Assembly (NCBI RefSeq): GCF_003318235.1
Contig: NZ_QOCG01000031.1
Location: forward strand, 62,001-126,000
Length of the DNA: 64,000 nucleotides
Reading direction: 5' to 3'
From: Loktanella sp. D2R18
GTDB taxonomy: Bacteria > Pseudomonadota > Alphaproteobacteria > Rhodobacterales > Rhodobacteraceae
Within the stretch, counting starts at the first letter, position 1. Every line of letters starts with the position of its first letter. Shown one piece after another: positions 18,422 to 26,799 of the stretch. Below the pieces are notes generated by a model. The model searched no databases, had not been told where the DNA came from, and saw only the letters and a list, made by a program, of their open reading frames with translations. Both the position numbers and the translations under genes were made by a program.

Positions 18422-19708
18422 ATGTTTCATTACGTAGATCGTTCAACGCGCACGCAAGAACCCTATGTTCTTTTGCTACAAGGGCCGGTCGGTCCCTTTT
18501 TCCGCGACCTCCAAGAGGAGCTAAATGCACATGGCTTTCGCACGAAACGTGTCACATTTAACGCAGGTGATGAACGGTTTTCAGCGGGCCAAATGACCCA
18601 GCCGTTTTCAGGCTCGCTTGATAACTGGGCGCAATTTTTTGACGCTGAAATGCGTCAGAATTTACCAGACTTCGTTGTGATGTTTGGGGTGATGCGGCCG
18701 GCCCATCATATCGCGCGGCAAATTACCGCGACCTATGGTGTCCGGGTAATTTGCCTAGAAGAAGGGTATTTAAGATCCGGATATGTGACCTGCGAAATTG
18801 GTGGCAACAATGACAGTTCACCTTTGTGCCAATGGGCCCCCGGTCAAGACTGCGCGGGCGATTATCCCGCGCCAGTAACGCCACCAAACGCCTATCTTAA
18901 AATGTGTTTTTGGGCGGCGCTATATTACATGCGCCGTGATTTTCGGGCAACCTGGTACCAGCAATCTCTTTTTCACCGCAAACGCGAAGGGGTGTTCAGC
19001 CTCGCATACACATGGGCCAGCCATGCCGTGGTGCGCGGCATAGCGCGGCACACCAGCGGCCCTTTGTTACGCCGCCTTCGGGGAAAGCTGCGCAAGAATT
19101 TTGTACTGGTCATTTTGCAAGTCCCAAGCGATAGCCAGCTTTTGTATGCCGCGCGCGGTTGGTCGAATGAAAAATTAGTACAAGAGACGCTCAGCGCATT
19201 TCGGCACACGCACACCTCAGAAACCCTCGTATTTAAACTTCATCCATTGGACCGGCAGGCGCGTCAAACCCAACGGCTCATTAAAAGAACTGCACGGGAT
19301 CTGGGGATAGAAAGTCAGGTACACATCCTCAAATCTGGCGCAATTGGCGATATTGCAGCCCATGCGTCGGGCATGATCGTGATCAATTCCACCTCCGCAT
19401 TTTCGGCATTGCGTCACAATATCCCAATTCTCGCGATGGGCGATGCCATCTATCGTCATGACGCCGTGGTGACAGTGGGAAACAGCCCATATGACATTTG
19501 GGAATTCCTGAACGACCGCAGTGTAAAGCCCGCAGATAATGTGGCGATGTTTTTGCGGGCGGTGAAAGCCACGGCCCTTTTACCCGGCGACTTTTATTGC
19601 ATTACCGGTCGCCATGTCGCGGCCGCCGCGATTGCAGACAAACTCAAACAAGAATTACAGCAAACATCGCGACCGATACCGGCAGCCATTCGATCGGGTG
19701 CGGCCTAA
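18422..19708 (+). CDS. kpsS: Capsular polysaccharide biosynthesis protein, KpsS-like
   Basis: The 428-residue protein matches the capsule-synthesis family (KpsS/KpsC-type beta-KDO transferases). The start VLLLQGPVGPFFRDLQEELN is characteristic, as are VICLEEGYLRSGYVT and the later VFKLHPLDRQARQT and VINSTSAFSALRHNIPIL. KpsS adds the first KDO to a lysophosphatidylglycerol acceptor for capsule export. The neighbour kdsD makes a KDO precursor, which agrees. GAGGATACA precedes the ATG. Confidence 0.85.
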   Translation: MFHYVDRSTRTQEPYVLLLQGPVGPFFRDLQEELNAHGFRTKRVTFNAGDERFSAGQMTQPFSGSLDNWAQFFDAEMRQNLPDFVVMFGVMRPAHHIARQITATYGVRVICLEEGYLRSGYVTCEIGGNNDSSPLCQWAPGQDCAGDYPAPVTPPNAYLKMCFWAALYYMRRDFRATWYQQSLFHRKREGVFSLAYTWASHAVVRGIARHTSGPLLRRLRGKLRKNFVLVILQVPSDSQLLYAARGWSNEKLVQETLSAFRHTHTSETLVFKLHPLDRQARQTQRLIKRTARDLGIESQVHILKSGAIGDIAAHASGMIVINSTSAFSALRHNIPILAMGDAIYRHDAVVTVGNSPYDIWEFLNDRSVKPADNVAMFLRAVKATALLPGDFYCITGRHVAAAAIADKLKQELQQTSRPIPAAIRSGAA

Positions 19709-19799
19709 TGGGCATCGGCGCAAGTTTCACAAATTCATCATCACGTTTTTCGCACCGTTTTTCGGCGGTGTCACAGGCGCATAAAAACTAAGGAACCGA

Positions 19800-20642
19800 A
19801 TGTCGTATATCACCAGACCTGATCAAGAGGCCAAGCCGCATAACCTTTTTGACGTTGTTCACAAGGCGTTAGAAATCGAAGCATCAGCGCTACTGGCATT
19901 GCGCCGATCGCCTCCAGCGCAGCTTTGCGACGCGGCACAGTTGATTCACACTGTGCGCGGTCCGCTTGTCATCGCCGGCGTTGGCAAAAGCGGCCACATT
20001 GCGCAGAAGATCTCAGCGACATTTCGATCGCTGGGCAAGCAGTCTATCTTCCTACACGCCGCAGAGGCGAGCCATGGTGATCTTGGCGCTATCGCCACCG
20101 ACAGTGTTGTCTTAGTGATATCAAATTCGGGCGAGACCGCAGAATTAGGCGACTTGCTTGCCTATTGTGCCAAATACCGCGTGCCGGTGATTGGCATCAC
20201 CGCAGACGCGCAAAGCACCTTGGGCAAAGCGAGTCAAATTGTGATCCCACACGGCAAATTGAAAGAGGCTTGTTTGCACGGGCTTGCCCCAACGACATCA
20301 ACCACAGTGGCTTTGGCCATCGGCGATGCATTGGCCGTGGGCGTCAGCCATCTGTCCAATATTGCGCCACATGACTTCCGTCGTTACCACCCCGGTGGTA
20401 AGCTGGGCGCGCAATTGCTGAAGGCCGAAGATCTCATGCATCGCGGGGACGCTCTGCCGATCGTTGCCCCCGATGCTAAGATGCAAGACGTCGTCATCAC
20501 AATGTCCAGCAAAGGGTTCGGTGCCGCGATTGTCTGTGAAGATGACGTGCTGATCGGTCTCATTACGGATGGCGATATGCGTCGAAATGTGAACCGGCTC
20601 TGGCAATCATGTGCCAAAGATTTGGTGCTTGGTAGCCGATGA
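19800..20642 (+). CDS. kdsD: Arabinose-5-phosphate isomerase KdsD/KpsF, ends early by frameshift
   Basis: The enzyme converts ribulose-5-phosphate to arabinose-5-phosphate for KDO. The SIS domain is intact (VIAGVGKSGHIAQKI, SNSGETAEL, GLAPTTSTT; about residues 25-200), followed by HDFRRYHPGGKLG and the first CBS motif (about 210-270). The frame stops at residue 280, while the family length is about 320-325. The missing second CBS motif continues in another frame from 20639. SIS-only isomerases can be active, so some function may remain. Confidence 0.85.
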   Translation: MSYITRPDQEAKPHNLFDVVHKALEIEASALLALRRSPPAQLCDAAQLIHTVRGPLVIAGVGKSGHIAQKISATFRSLGKQSIFLHAAEASHGDLGAIATDSVVLVISNSGETAELGDLLAYCAKYRVPVIGITADAQSTLGKASQIVIPHGKLKEACLHGLAPTTSTTVALAIGDALAVGVSHLSNIAPHDFRRYHPGGKLGAQLLKAEDLMHRGDALPIVAPDAKMQDVVITMSSKGFGAAIVCEDDVLIGLITDGDMRRNVNRLWQSCAKDLVLGSR

Positions 20643-20783
20643 CAGTCTCACCGGATATCCCTGCCTCTGTGGCGCTCGCACTGATGAGCAAACAAGCGAT
20701 TACAGCTATCTTGGTGGTGGATCGCGCGTCTAAATTACTGGGGTTGCTTCAGATTCATGATTGCGTCCGCGCTGACGTCGGGG
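20639..20783 (+). pseudogene. kdsD: Detached second CBS motif of kdsD
   Basis: This frame starts with ATG overlapping the kdsD stop (ATGA) and reads MTVSPDIPASVALALMSKQA, then ITAILVVDRASKLLGLLQIH DCVRADV. That is the usual last 45 residues of KdsD, which should stop about here. Instead the frame continues to 20860 through the antisense of the tetR gene. A one-base shift at about 20635 separates it from the main frame. It could be translated by coupling as a separate subunit, but loss of the natural stop suggests a decayed 3' end. Confidence 0.7.
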
Positions 20784-21412
20784 GGCAACCCGTCATTGTC
20801 TTCGCGTTCAACGAACCCCGGTTGCATGGTGGAATCCAAGAATATCGCAAGCGTGCTTAGGATTATCTGAGGATCATTTTTGGGCATCATGAGTTTGAGC
20901 CCACGCGCCATCGCGATCATACCCATCGCAAGTTGACGTGCAGGAGCGCGCAGCTTCAGTTGGCGCGCATCGGCGGATTTTTGGACGATATGTGCCATCT
21001 TGTCCGCTTGTTCATCGAACAATGAATAATAGCTTTCTGCGAAGGTCGGATCGCGCAATGCATGCAGGCTAATCTCCGCTTCGAGCTGCGCTCTTTCGCT
21101 TGATCCACAGATTTCGCGCAACCATTGTGACGCCTCGCTGACTATTTCTGTGGTCGATTTTGAGGTATCTCTGCTCAGAACTTCCATTGACGCGTAAGCG
21201 TATTGGAACTGGCTGCGCATGATCTCAAGAACAAGGTCATTTTTGTTTCGAAAGTTTGAATAGAAGGCACCTTGCGTGTACCCCGCTCGCGCGGCGATAT
21301 CGCGCACAGAAGCGCCAGAAAATCCGTTTTGCGCAATCAATTCAGCGCCAGCCTGGGTGAGGGCGTCGCGTGTTTGTTGTTGGGATGTGGTGCGTTTAGA
21401 TTGCTTTGCCAT
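20735..21412 (-). CDS. TetR-family repressor of the adjacent RND efflux operon
   Basis: The protein has 225 residues. The N-terminal helix-turn-helix is FSGASVRDIAARAGYTQGAF YSNF, in the standard TetR position (about residues 30-55). The C-terminal region is a TetR ligand domain of the BetI-like type. It is divergent from the RND genes with two inverted repeats in the 60-bp gap. The last roughly 16 residues are encoded by antisense kdsD sequence, so the tail may be acquired. Confidence 0.9.
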   Translation of the reverse strand: MAKQSKRTTSQQQTRDALTQAGAELIAQNGFSGASVRDIAARAGYTQGAFYSNFRNKNDLVLEIMRSQFQYAYASMEVLSRDTSKSTTEIVSEASQWLREICGSSERAQLEAEISLHALRDPTFAESYYSLFDEQADKMAHIVQKSADARQLKLRAPARQLAMGMIAMARGLKLMMPKNDPQIILSTLAIFLDSTMQPGFVEREDNDGLPPDVSADAIMNLKQPQ

Positions 21413-21419
21413 GGGCAGT

Positions 21420-21481
21420 CAGATAGCAGTTGTAATCTGAATGTTCCAGCGCTATGTCGCCCAGATAGCAATTGTTATCTG
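21420..21481. promoter_or_regulatory. Two TetR-type operators between tetR and the RND operon
   Basis: CAGATAGCAGTTGTAATCTG (21420-21439) and CAGATAGCAATTGTTATCTG (21462-21481) are related 20-bp inverted repeats with CAGAT/ATCTG arms; the second matches its own complement at 18 of 20 positions. They start 42 bp apart, which is four helical turns, and lie between the divergent starts. Binding of the adjacent TetR protein is the natural inference. Confidence 0.75.
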
Positions 21482-21522
21482 ATGCGGGCTGTCGCGCGGA
21501 TTGCAAAGACCATGATGATGAA

Positions 21523-22596
21523 ATGGACATACCTATGCGCCGCATTCCCGTATTTGTTTTGTTTGCAGGGCTGTTTTTCTCAGCCCCAGTTGCCGCTGAT
21601 GAACCGCTGGTCGTTTCGGTCGTCACCACGCAATCTTCTGTTTCGACCCGCAACATTGCCCTCACCGGCGAGATTGTAGCGCGCGATGCGCTTGCGTTGT
21701 CATTCCCAAGCGGCGGACGCATCGACAGTATTGATGTGCACGAAGGCGATGTTGTCGAAGCTGGCGCCATCTTGGTGCGCATTACGTCTATTCAGCAAGA
21801 ACAAGCCCTGCGCGCAGCACGTGCTGGCGTTTCAACAGCGACAGCAGATCGGGATCAGGCAGACGAAGATTTGCGACGCCAGGAAGCGCTGCTCGAACGG
21901 GGGGCCACGACCCGCGTGGCCCGTGATGCCGCAGCCGATCAAACCCGCGTCAAAGAGGGCGTACTTGCCCAAGCGCAAGCAGACCTAGAGCTAGCAGAAA
22001 AGGCGCTGGAAGATGCCACGATTGTCGCACCGCAGGCGGCCACAGTGACTGCCCGACTTGCGGAACCCGGACAGGTCGTGGGTGCGGTTCAGCCGGTGGT
22101 GGAATTGGCTCTGGGTGGCGCTGTTGATGCCGTGTTCGAAGTGCCCGAAAGCCTCTTTACTGGCACGACCTCGATCGGGGGTGTGTCCCTTGCCCCATTG
22201 GATCACCCTGATCAGATTTTTTCTGGCACCGTTCGCGAAGTCTCGCCATTGGTTGACCCTGCGACTGGAACCGTCGCGGTGAAAGTGCAAATCGACGAAA
22301 AGCCATCAGGTGTCGAATATGGTGACCCTATCCGTGGCACCACAACGGAAGCCATTTCCGACCGGATCGTGCTGCCATATCGCGCGATGTCCGCGTCCCG
22401 GCTTGGCCCCGCCGTTTGGGTGGTTGATCCTGAAACCATGCGCGTTTCGTTGCAGCAAATTACAGTGGATCGGTTTGAAACAGGCAATATCCTTGTCTCA
22501 GATGGATTGGCTGACGGTGTTTTGGTCGTCACGGCCGGCGCTCAGCTTTTGTACCCTGGCCGGTTAGTGCAGGCTCAAGCGGAGACAAACCAATGA
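21523..22596 (+). CDS. RND efflux periplasmic adaptor (membrane fusion protein) 1
   Basis: The protein has about 358 residues with a signal peptide (MRRIPVFVLFAGLFFSAPVA). It shows the usual adaptor order: lipoyl half (GGRIDSIDVHEGDVVEAGAI), coiled-coil hairpin (about residues 90-160), second lipoyl half (VTARLAEPGQV), then beta-barrel and membrane-proximal domains. I use ATG 21523 (MDIPMRRIP); ATG 21535 is also possible. The longer frame from 21472 overlaps an operator. It links the RND pump to an outer-membrane channel not present here. Confidence 0.88.
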   Translation: MDIPMRRIPVFVLFAGLFFSAPVAADEPLVVSVVTTQSSVSTRNIALTGEIVARDALALSFPSGGRIDSIDVHEGDVVEAGAILVRITSIQQEQALRAARAGVSTATADRDQADEDLRRQEALLERGATTRVARDAAADQTRVKEGVLAQAQADLELAEKALEDATIVAPQAATVTARLAEPGQVVGAVQPVVELALGGAVDAVFEVPESLFTGTTSIGGVSLAPLDHPDQIFSGTVREVSPLVDPATGTVAVKVQIDEKPSGVEYGDPIRGTTTEAISDRIVLPYRAMSASRLGPAVWVVDPETMRVSLQQITVDRFETGNILVSDGLADGVLVVTAGAQLLYPGRLVQAQAETNQ

Positions 22597-23666
22597 AACG
22601 ATTAGCGCTGTTGATCACATTTGCCGCCCACCCAATGTTTGCGGAAACTGCACCCGCAGCGTCAGATATCGTGTCCGATGTACCGCGCCCAGTGGTGTCG
22701 ATGCATGTGGGAAATGGCAGCGTCCAAGAGACAACCTATATCGGCACGGTCGCAGCCGGAAATGAGGTCGCACTGGGATTCCCAATTAGCGGCACGTTGG
22801 TCGAACGCCGCGTTGATTTAGGCGCATTGGTCGCAAAAGGCGAAATCCTTGCGTCACTTGACCCCAAAGACCTACAAGCCGAGGTCCGTAGTGCAGAGGC
22901 TGGCGTGCTGGTCGCCCAGACAAACTTGGGTTCCGCAGAACAGGCTTGGAACCGTGCAGTTGAACTCGCCGAGCGCGGTGTCGATTCTGAGACCCGCCAA
23001 GAAGACGCGCAGCGTACACTTGTTGCCGCGCAAGCCGGGCTTGAACAAGCACAGGCCAACCTTGCGGGTGTGCAGGATAAACTTGATCTTGCGGTCCTGC
23101 GCGCGCCCCAAGACGGGGTTATCACAGGCGCTTACCAAGAGGTTGGCGCATCGGTGTCACCCGGGCTAGAGGTCTTACGCCTTGCAAATACGGACGAACG
23201 CGAAATTGTCGTGGATATTAGCGAACAAGGCCTCGCGACGCTTGAAATCGGCACGGTTTTTGACGTGGCGCTTGTGGCCAATCCTGAACTGACCACCACC
23301 GCGCGACTGGCACGAGTTGACCCCGTCGCGGAAAGCCTCACCCGGAACCGCCGCGTGCATTTGGTGTTGTCAGATGCGCCCGCGGGGTTTCGGTTTGGCG
23401 CGCTTGTCCAGCTCCAAGCAGTCGGTGACGGCACGACGCTTATCTCGGTGCCTCTGAGCGCGGTTCTACATCCCGACGCAGATGCCGCCGTATGGATCGT
23501 CGACCGTGACCAGAATGTCGTGAACCTGCGCACGATCAGCTTAGGCGCACAATTTGGCGATCACGTCAGGGTGGTATCAGGTATCGAACCCGGCGATGAG
23601 GTCGTCTTGCGCGGCATTCATTCTTTGCGTGAAAATCAAACCATCGGCCGGAGTGTATCGCAATGA
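22593..23666 (+). CDS. RND efflux periplasmic adaptor 2
   Basis: This is a second adaptor of 357 residues with its own signal peptide (MKRLALLITFAAHPMFAETA). Lipoyl (GFPISGTLVERRVDLGALVA), hairpin (about 95-165) and barrel domains are as in the first. It overlaps adaptor 1 by ATGA and the pump gene by ATGA. Two non-identical adaptors before one pump suggest a hetero-oligomeric adaptor ring, as in some MdtABC/TriABC-type systems. Confidence 0.88.
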   Translation: MKRLALLITFAAHPMFAETAPAASDIVSDVPRPVVSMHVGNGSVQETTYIGTVAAGNEVALGFPISGTLVERRVDLGALVAKGEILASLDPKDLQAEVRSAEAGVLVAQTNLGSAEQAWNRAVELAERGVDSETRQEDAQRTLVAAQAGLEQAQANLAGVQDKLDLAVLRAPQDGVITGAYQEVGASVSPGLEVLRLANTDEREIVVDISEQGLATLEIGTVFDVALVANPELTTTARLARVDPVAESLTRNRRVHLVLSDAPAGFRFGALVQLQAVGDGTTLISVPLSAVLHPDADAAVWIVDRDQNVVNLRTISLGAQFGDHVRVVSGIEPGDEVVLRGIHSLRENQTIGRSVSQ

Positions 23667-26600
23667 ACCGTTTTAACCTGTCCGATTGGGCACTATCGCA
23701 CCGGTCTTTTGTATGGTTTTTGATGATTGTTTCGGTCGTTGCGGGGGCGATGTCATATGTGAATATTGGCCGTGAAGAAGACCCCAATTTCGCCATCAAA
23801 ACGATGATTGTCTCGGCAGCCTTGCCGGGCGCCGACGTGGAACAGACGCTATCACAAGTTACCGACCGTATTGAAAAAAAGCTCGAGGAATTGCCAGAGC
23901 TTGATTTCACGCGCTCGGTGACTGCTGCGGGGCAGGCGATTGTTTACGTCGAACTTCTTGCGTCGACTGATGCCGAAGAGTTGCCACGCATCTGGCAACG
24001 TGTTCGAACTATGATGAGCGATATCAGTGGTGATTTCCCTGAAGAATTCCTTGGCTTCCAGTTCAACGATGACTTTGGCGATGTGTTCGGCAATCTTTAC
24101 GCCTTCACCTATGACGGTTTCACCCCGCGCGAAGTCCGTGACTATGTCGAATTGGTGCGCCGCGAAATTCAAGGGCTTGATGACGCGGGTAAGGTCGAAA
24201 TCTACGGTGTGCGCGACGAAGTCATCTATCTGGAAATTTCAACAGAGCGGATGGCCGCGCTTGGCATTAACCAAGAAACATTACAAGCGACGCTTGCTGC
24301 GCAAAACGCGATTTTGCCTTCAGGTGTGATTAAGGCCGGTCCAGAACAGGTGCTCGTGCGGATCGACGGGCAGTTTGATGACGCGCAAAGCATCGCTGAC
24401 ATTAACCTGCGCGTCGGGGACCAGTTTTTCCCGCTCACCGATATTGCCGATATCCATCGTGGCTATGAAGATCCACCTACTGAACTGTTCCGCTACGAAG
24501 GCCAAGAAGCGATCGGTCTGGCCGTCGGCATGCGCGTCGGCGCGAATATTGTCGAATTTGGTGGTGAACTGGACGCGGTGATGGCCCATGCGATCACGCA
24601 GTTGCCCATCGGGATTGATATCCACCAAGTTGCCAACCAACCGCATGTTGTGAATGGGGCCGTGAATCACTTTCTACAAGCGCTACTTGAAGCGGTTTTG
24701 ATCGTCCTCGCCGTTAGCTTTGTCAGCCTTGGTATGCGCGCCGGATTCGTGGTCGCGCTGACCATTCCACTGGTGCTAGCGATTACATTTGTGATCATGG
24801 AATACACCGGTTTCACGTTGCAACGGATTTCGCTCGGGGCGTTGATCATCGCGTTGGGTTTGCTGGTGGATGACGCCATGATCGCCATTGAAACGATGAT
24901 GTCGCGGCTAGAAAAGGGCGAAAGCCTTGTTAAATCTGCGTCTTATGCCTGGACGTCGATTGCCTTCCCAATGCTGACCGGCACCTTGATCACGATGGCG
25001 GGCTTCATTCCGATTGGCTTGAACTCCTCGGCGGCGGGCGAGTTTACGTTTTCGCTGTTTGTTGTGATTTCGGTCTCTTTGTCGATCTCATGGATTGTTG
25101 CTGTGCTGTTTGCGCCGCTGATTGGTGTGACATTACTAAAAGAAAACATCGGACATCACGAAGTCAAACCCGGTCGTTTCCGCCGCGCTTTCCACGTTCT
25201 TTTGCGTAGTGCGATGCGGTTCCGCTGGGTTACGATTATCGTGACAGTCATCGTGTTCGGTGGATCGATTTATGGGATGCGCTTTGTTGAGCAACAGTTT
25301 TTCCCAAACTCCGACAGACCTGAATTGCTAATTGATATGGCCTTGCCGCAAAACACCGCGATCAGCGAAACCCAAGCGCAGCTTGATCGGCTTGAATCCT
25401 ATCTGGACGATGATGAAAACGTATTGTTCTGGACATCCTATGTTGGTCGCGGCGCGCCACGGTTTATTCTGGCCTTTGACGTGCCGACACCCGGCCCGCA
25501 AACCGGTCAGATCGTGATCCAAACCCCATCCGTCGCAGCCCGCGACGCGCTTCGTGCTAAGATGCAAACCATCGCCGAAACCGAATTTCCCGGCGCAGAT
25601 ATCTTTGTGAAGCTTCTCGAAATTGGCCCGCCCGTTGGTCGCCCTGTGCAATACCGGTTGAGCGGTCCTGACCCCGATACTTTGCGTGACCACGCTCGCG
25701 ATTTGGCCGCCGTGTTGGCAACAGATGACCGTTTGACCGGGATTGTGCTTGACTGGAACGAACCTGCACGGGTCGTGCGGATCAATATTTTGCAAGACAA
25801 AGCCCGCCAGCTTGGGTTGTCGTCAAGCGATATCGCCCAGTCACTTTACACCATCTATGATGGGAACACAGTTACAGCGCTACGCGATGATGACTATTTG
25901 GTTGATGTTCGCGTCCGCGGAAGCGCTGCTGATCGGCAATCGGTCGAGGCATTGTCAAACCTGCAATTGTCTACGCCAAGCGGTACAGCGATTCCGTTGC
26001 GGTCGATTGCGACCTTTAGTTATGAAACCGAACAGCCCGTGATCCACCAACGCGACCGGATGCCGACAATCACCGTCAAAGCAGCGATTGCCACCAACGA
26101 CCAACCCGCAACGATTGTCACGCAACTTACGGACCAAATCGCGGCCTACAACGATGCGCTTCCGCTTGGCTATAACGCTGTGGTTGGCGGTACCGTCGAA
26201 AGCAGCGCAGATAGCCAAGCCCCAATCGCGGCGGTTGTTCCTGTGATGCTCTTGATCATGCTGACGTTGATCATGGTGCAAATGCAAGGGTTCCGGCTGG
26301 CATTCATCGTGTTCTGTGTCGCGCCTTTGGGACTGATCGGTGTGGTTGCCGCGCTTGTACCATCTGGCGCGCCGCTTGGCTTTGTCGCGATCTTGGGCGT
26401 GCTGGCACTCATGGGTATCTTGATCCGCAACTCGATCATTCTTGTCTCTGAAATCGAAGTTCTCCGCGACAAAGGCCGCAGCGCATGGGACGCGGTATTC
26501 GAGGCGAGCGATTCTCGGGCACGTCCGATTTTGCTGACTGCTGCGGCGGCCAGCCTTGCACTGATCCCAATTTCGCGCCAAATTTTCTGGGGGCCAATGG

Positions 26601-26695
26601 CCTATGCGATGATGGGCGGGATCATTGCCGGGACAGTCATTACCCTGGTATTTGTGCCTGCGCTTTACTTGGCGGTTTTCCGTGTAAAACGCTAA
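23663..26695 (+). CDS. RND-family efflux permease
   Basis: The protein has 1010 residues with 12 membrane segments and two large periplasmic loops. GREEDPNFAIKTMIVSAALP GADVEQ near the start is characteristic of the proteobacterial adaptor-dependent HAE/CzcA-like RND group. The proton relay Asp pair lies in LGLLVDDAMIAIETMMSRLE within segment 4. The TetR regulator and two adaptors complete the module. A TolC-like channel must be supplied from elsewhere. Substrate unknown. Confidence 0.92.
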   Translation: MNRFNLSDWALSHRSFVWFLMIVSVVAGAMSYVNIGREEDPNFAIKTMIVSAALPGADVEQTLSQVTDRIEKKLEELPELDFTRSVTAAGQAIVYVELLASTDAEELPRIWQRVRTMMSDISGDFPEEFLGFQFNDDFGDVFGNLYAFTYDGFTPREVRDYVELVRREIQGLDDAGKVEIYGVRDEVIYLEISTERMAALGINQETLQATLAAQNAILPSGVIKAGPEQVLVRIDGQFDDAQSIADINLRVGDQFFPLTDIADIHRGYEDPPTELFRYEGQEAIGLAVGMRVGANIVEFGGELDAVMAHAITQLPIGIDIHQVANQPHVVNGAVNHFLQALLEAVLIVLAVSFVSLGMRAGFVVALTIPLVLAITFVIMEYTGFTLQRISLGALIIALGLLVDDAMIAIETMMSRLEKGESLVKSASYAWTSIAFPMLTGTLITMAGFIPIGLNSSAAGEFTFSLFVVISVSLSISWIVAVLFAPLIGVTLLKENIGHHEVKPGRFRRAFHVLLRSAMRFRWVTIIVTVIVFGGSIYGMRFVEQQFFPNSDRPELLIDMALPQNTAISETQAQLDRLESYLDDDENVLFWTSYVGRGAPRFILAFDVPTPGPQTGQIVIQTPSVAARDALRAKMQTIAETEFPGADIFVKLLEIGPPVGRPVQYRLSGPDPDTLRDHARDLAAVLATDDRLTGIVLDWNEPARVVRINILQDKARQLGLSSSDIAQSLYTIYDGNTVTALRDDDYLVDVRVRGSAADRQSVEALSNLQLSTPSGTAIPLRSIATFSYETEQPVIHQRDRMPTITVKAAIATNDQPATIVTQLTDQIAAYNDALPLGYNAVVGGTVESSADSQAPIAAVVPVMLLIMLTLIMVQMQGFRLAFIVFCVAPLGLIGVVAALVPSGAPLGFVAILGVLALMGILIRNSIILVSEIEVLRDKGRSAWDAVFEASDSRARPILLTAAAASLALIPISRQIFWGPMAYAMMGGIIAGTVITLVFVPALYLAVFRVKR

Positions 26696-26747
26696 ATGTG
26701 CCTGCGACATTACAAGCCTTCCATCATCGCAAAAAGGATGATCTAAA

Positions 26748-26779
26748 AATACGCGGGCGGCTATTATGCGCCGCGTATT
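26748..26779 (+). promoter_or_regulatory. Hairpin before hglS
   Basis: AATACGCGG (26748-26756) and CCGCGTATT (26771-26779) form a perfect 9-bp stem with a 14-base loop, in the 104-bp gap between the RND pump and hglS. No T-run follows, so it is either a weak terminator or a leader structure. Role uncertain. Confidence 0.4.
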
Positions 26780-26799
26780 GAGCTAAGGAAGATCAAAAA

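Noticed and set aside
20639-20860. Independent small CBS-domain gene
   Set aside because: The first 47 residues match the C-terminal part of KdsD and the rest is antisense tetR, so it is better read as a detached fragment, although translation by ATGA coupling is possible.
25955-26710. 251-codon minus-strand frame antisense to the RND pump
   Set aside because: It is rich in His/Arg/Asn/Gln typical of shadow frames, has no ribosome site, and the plus strand encodes a clear RND domain.
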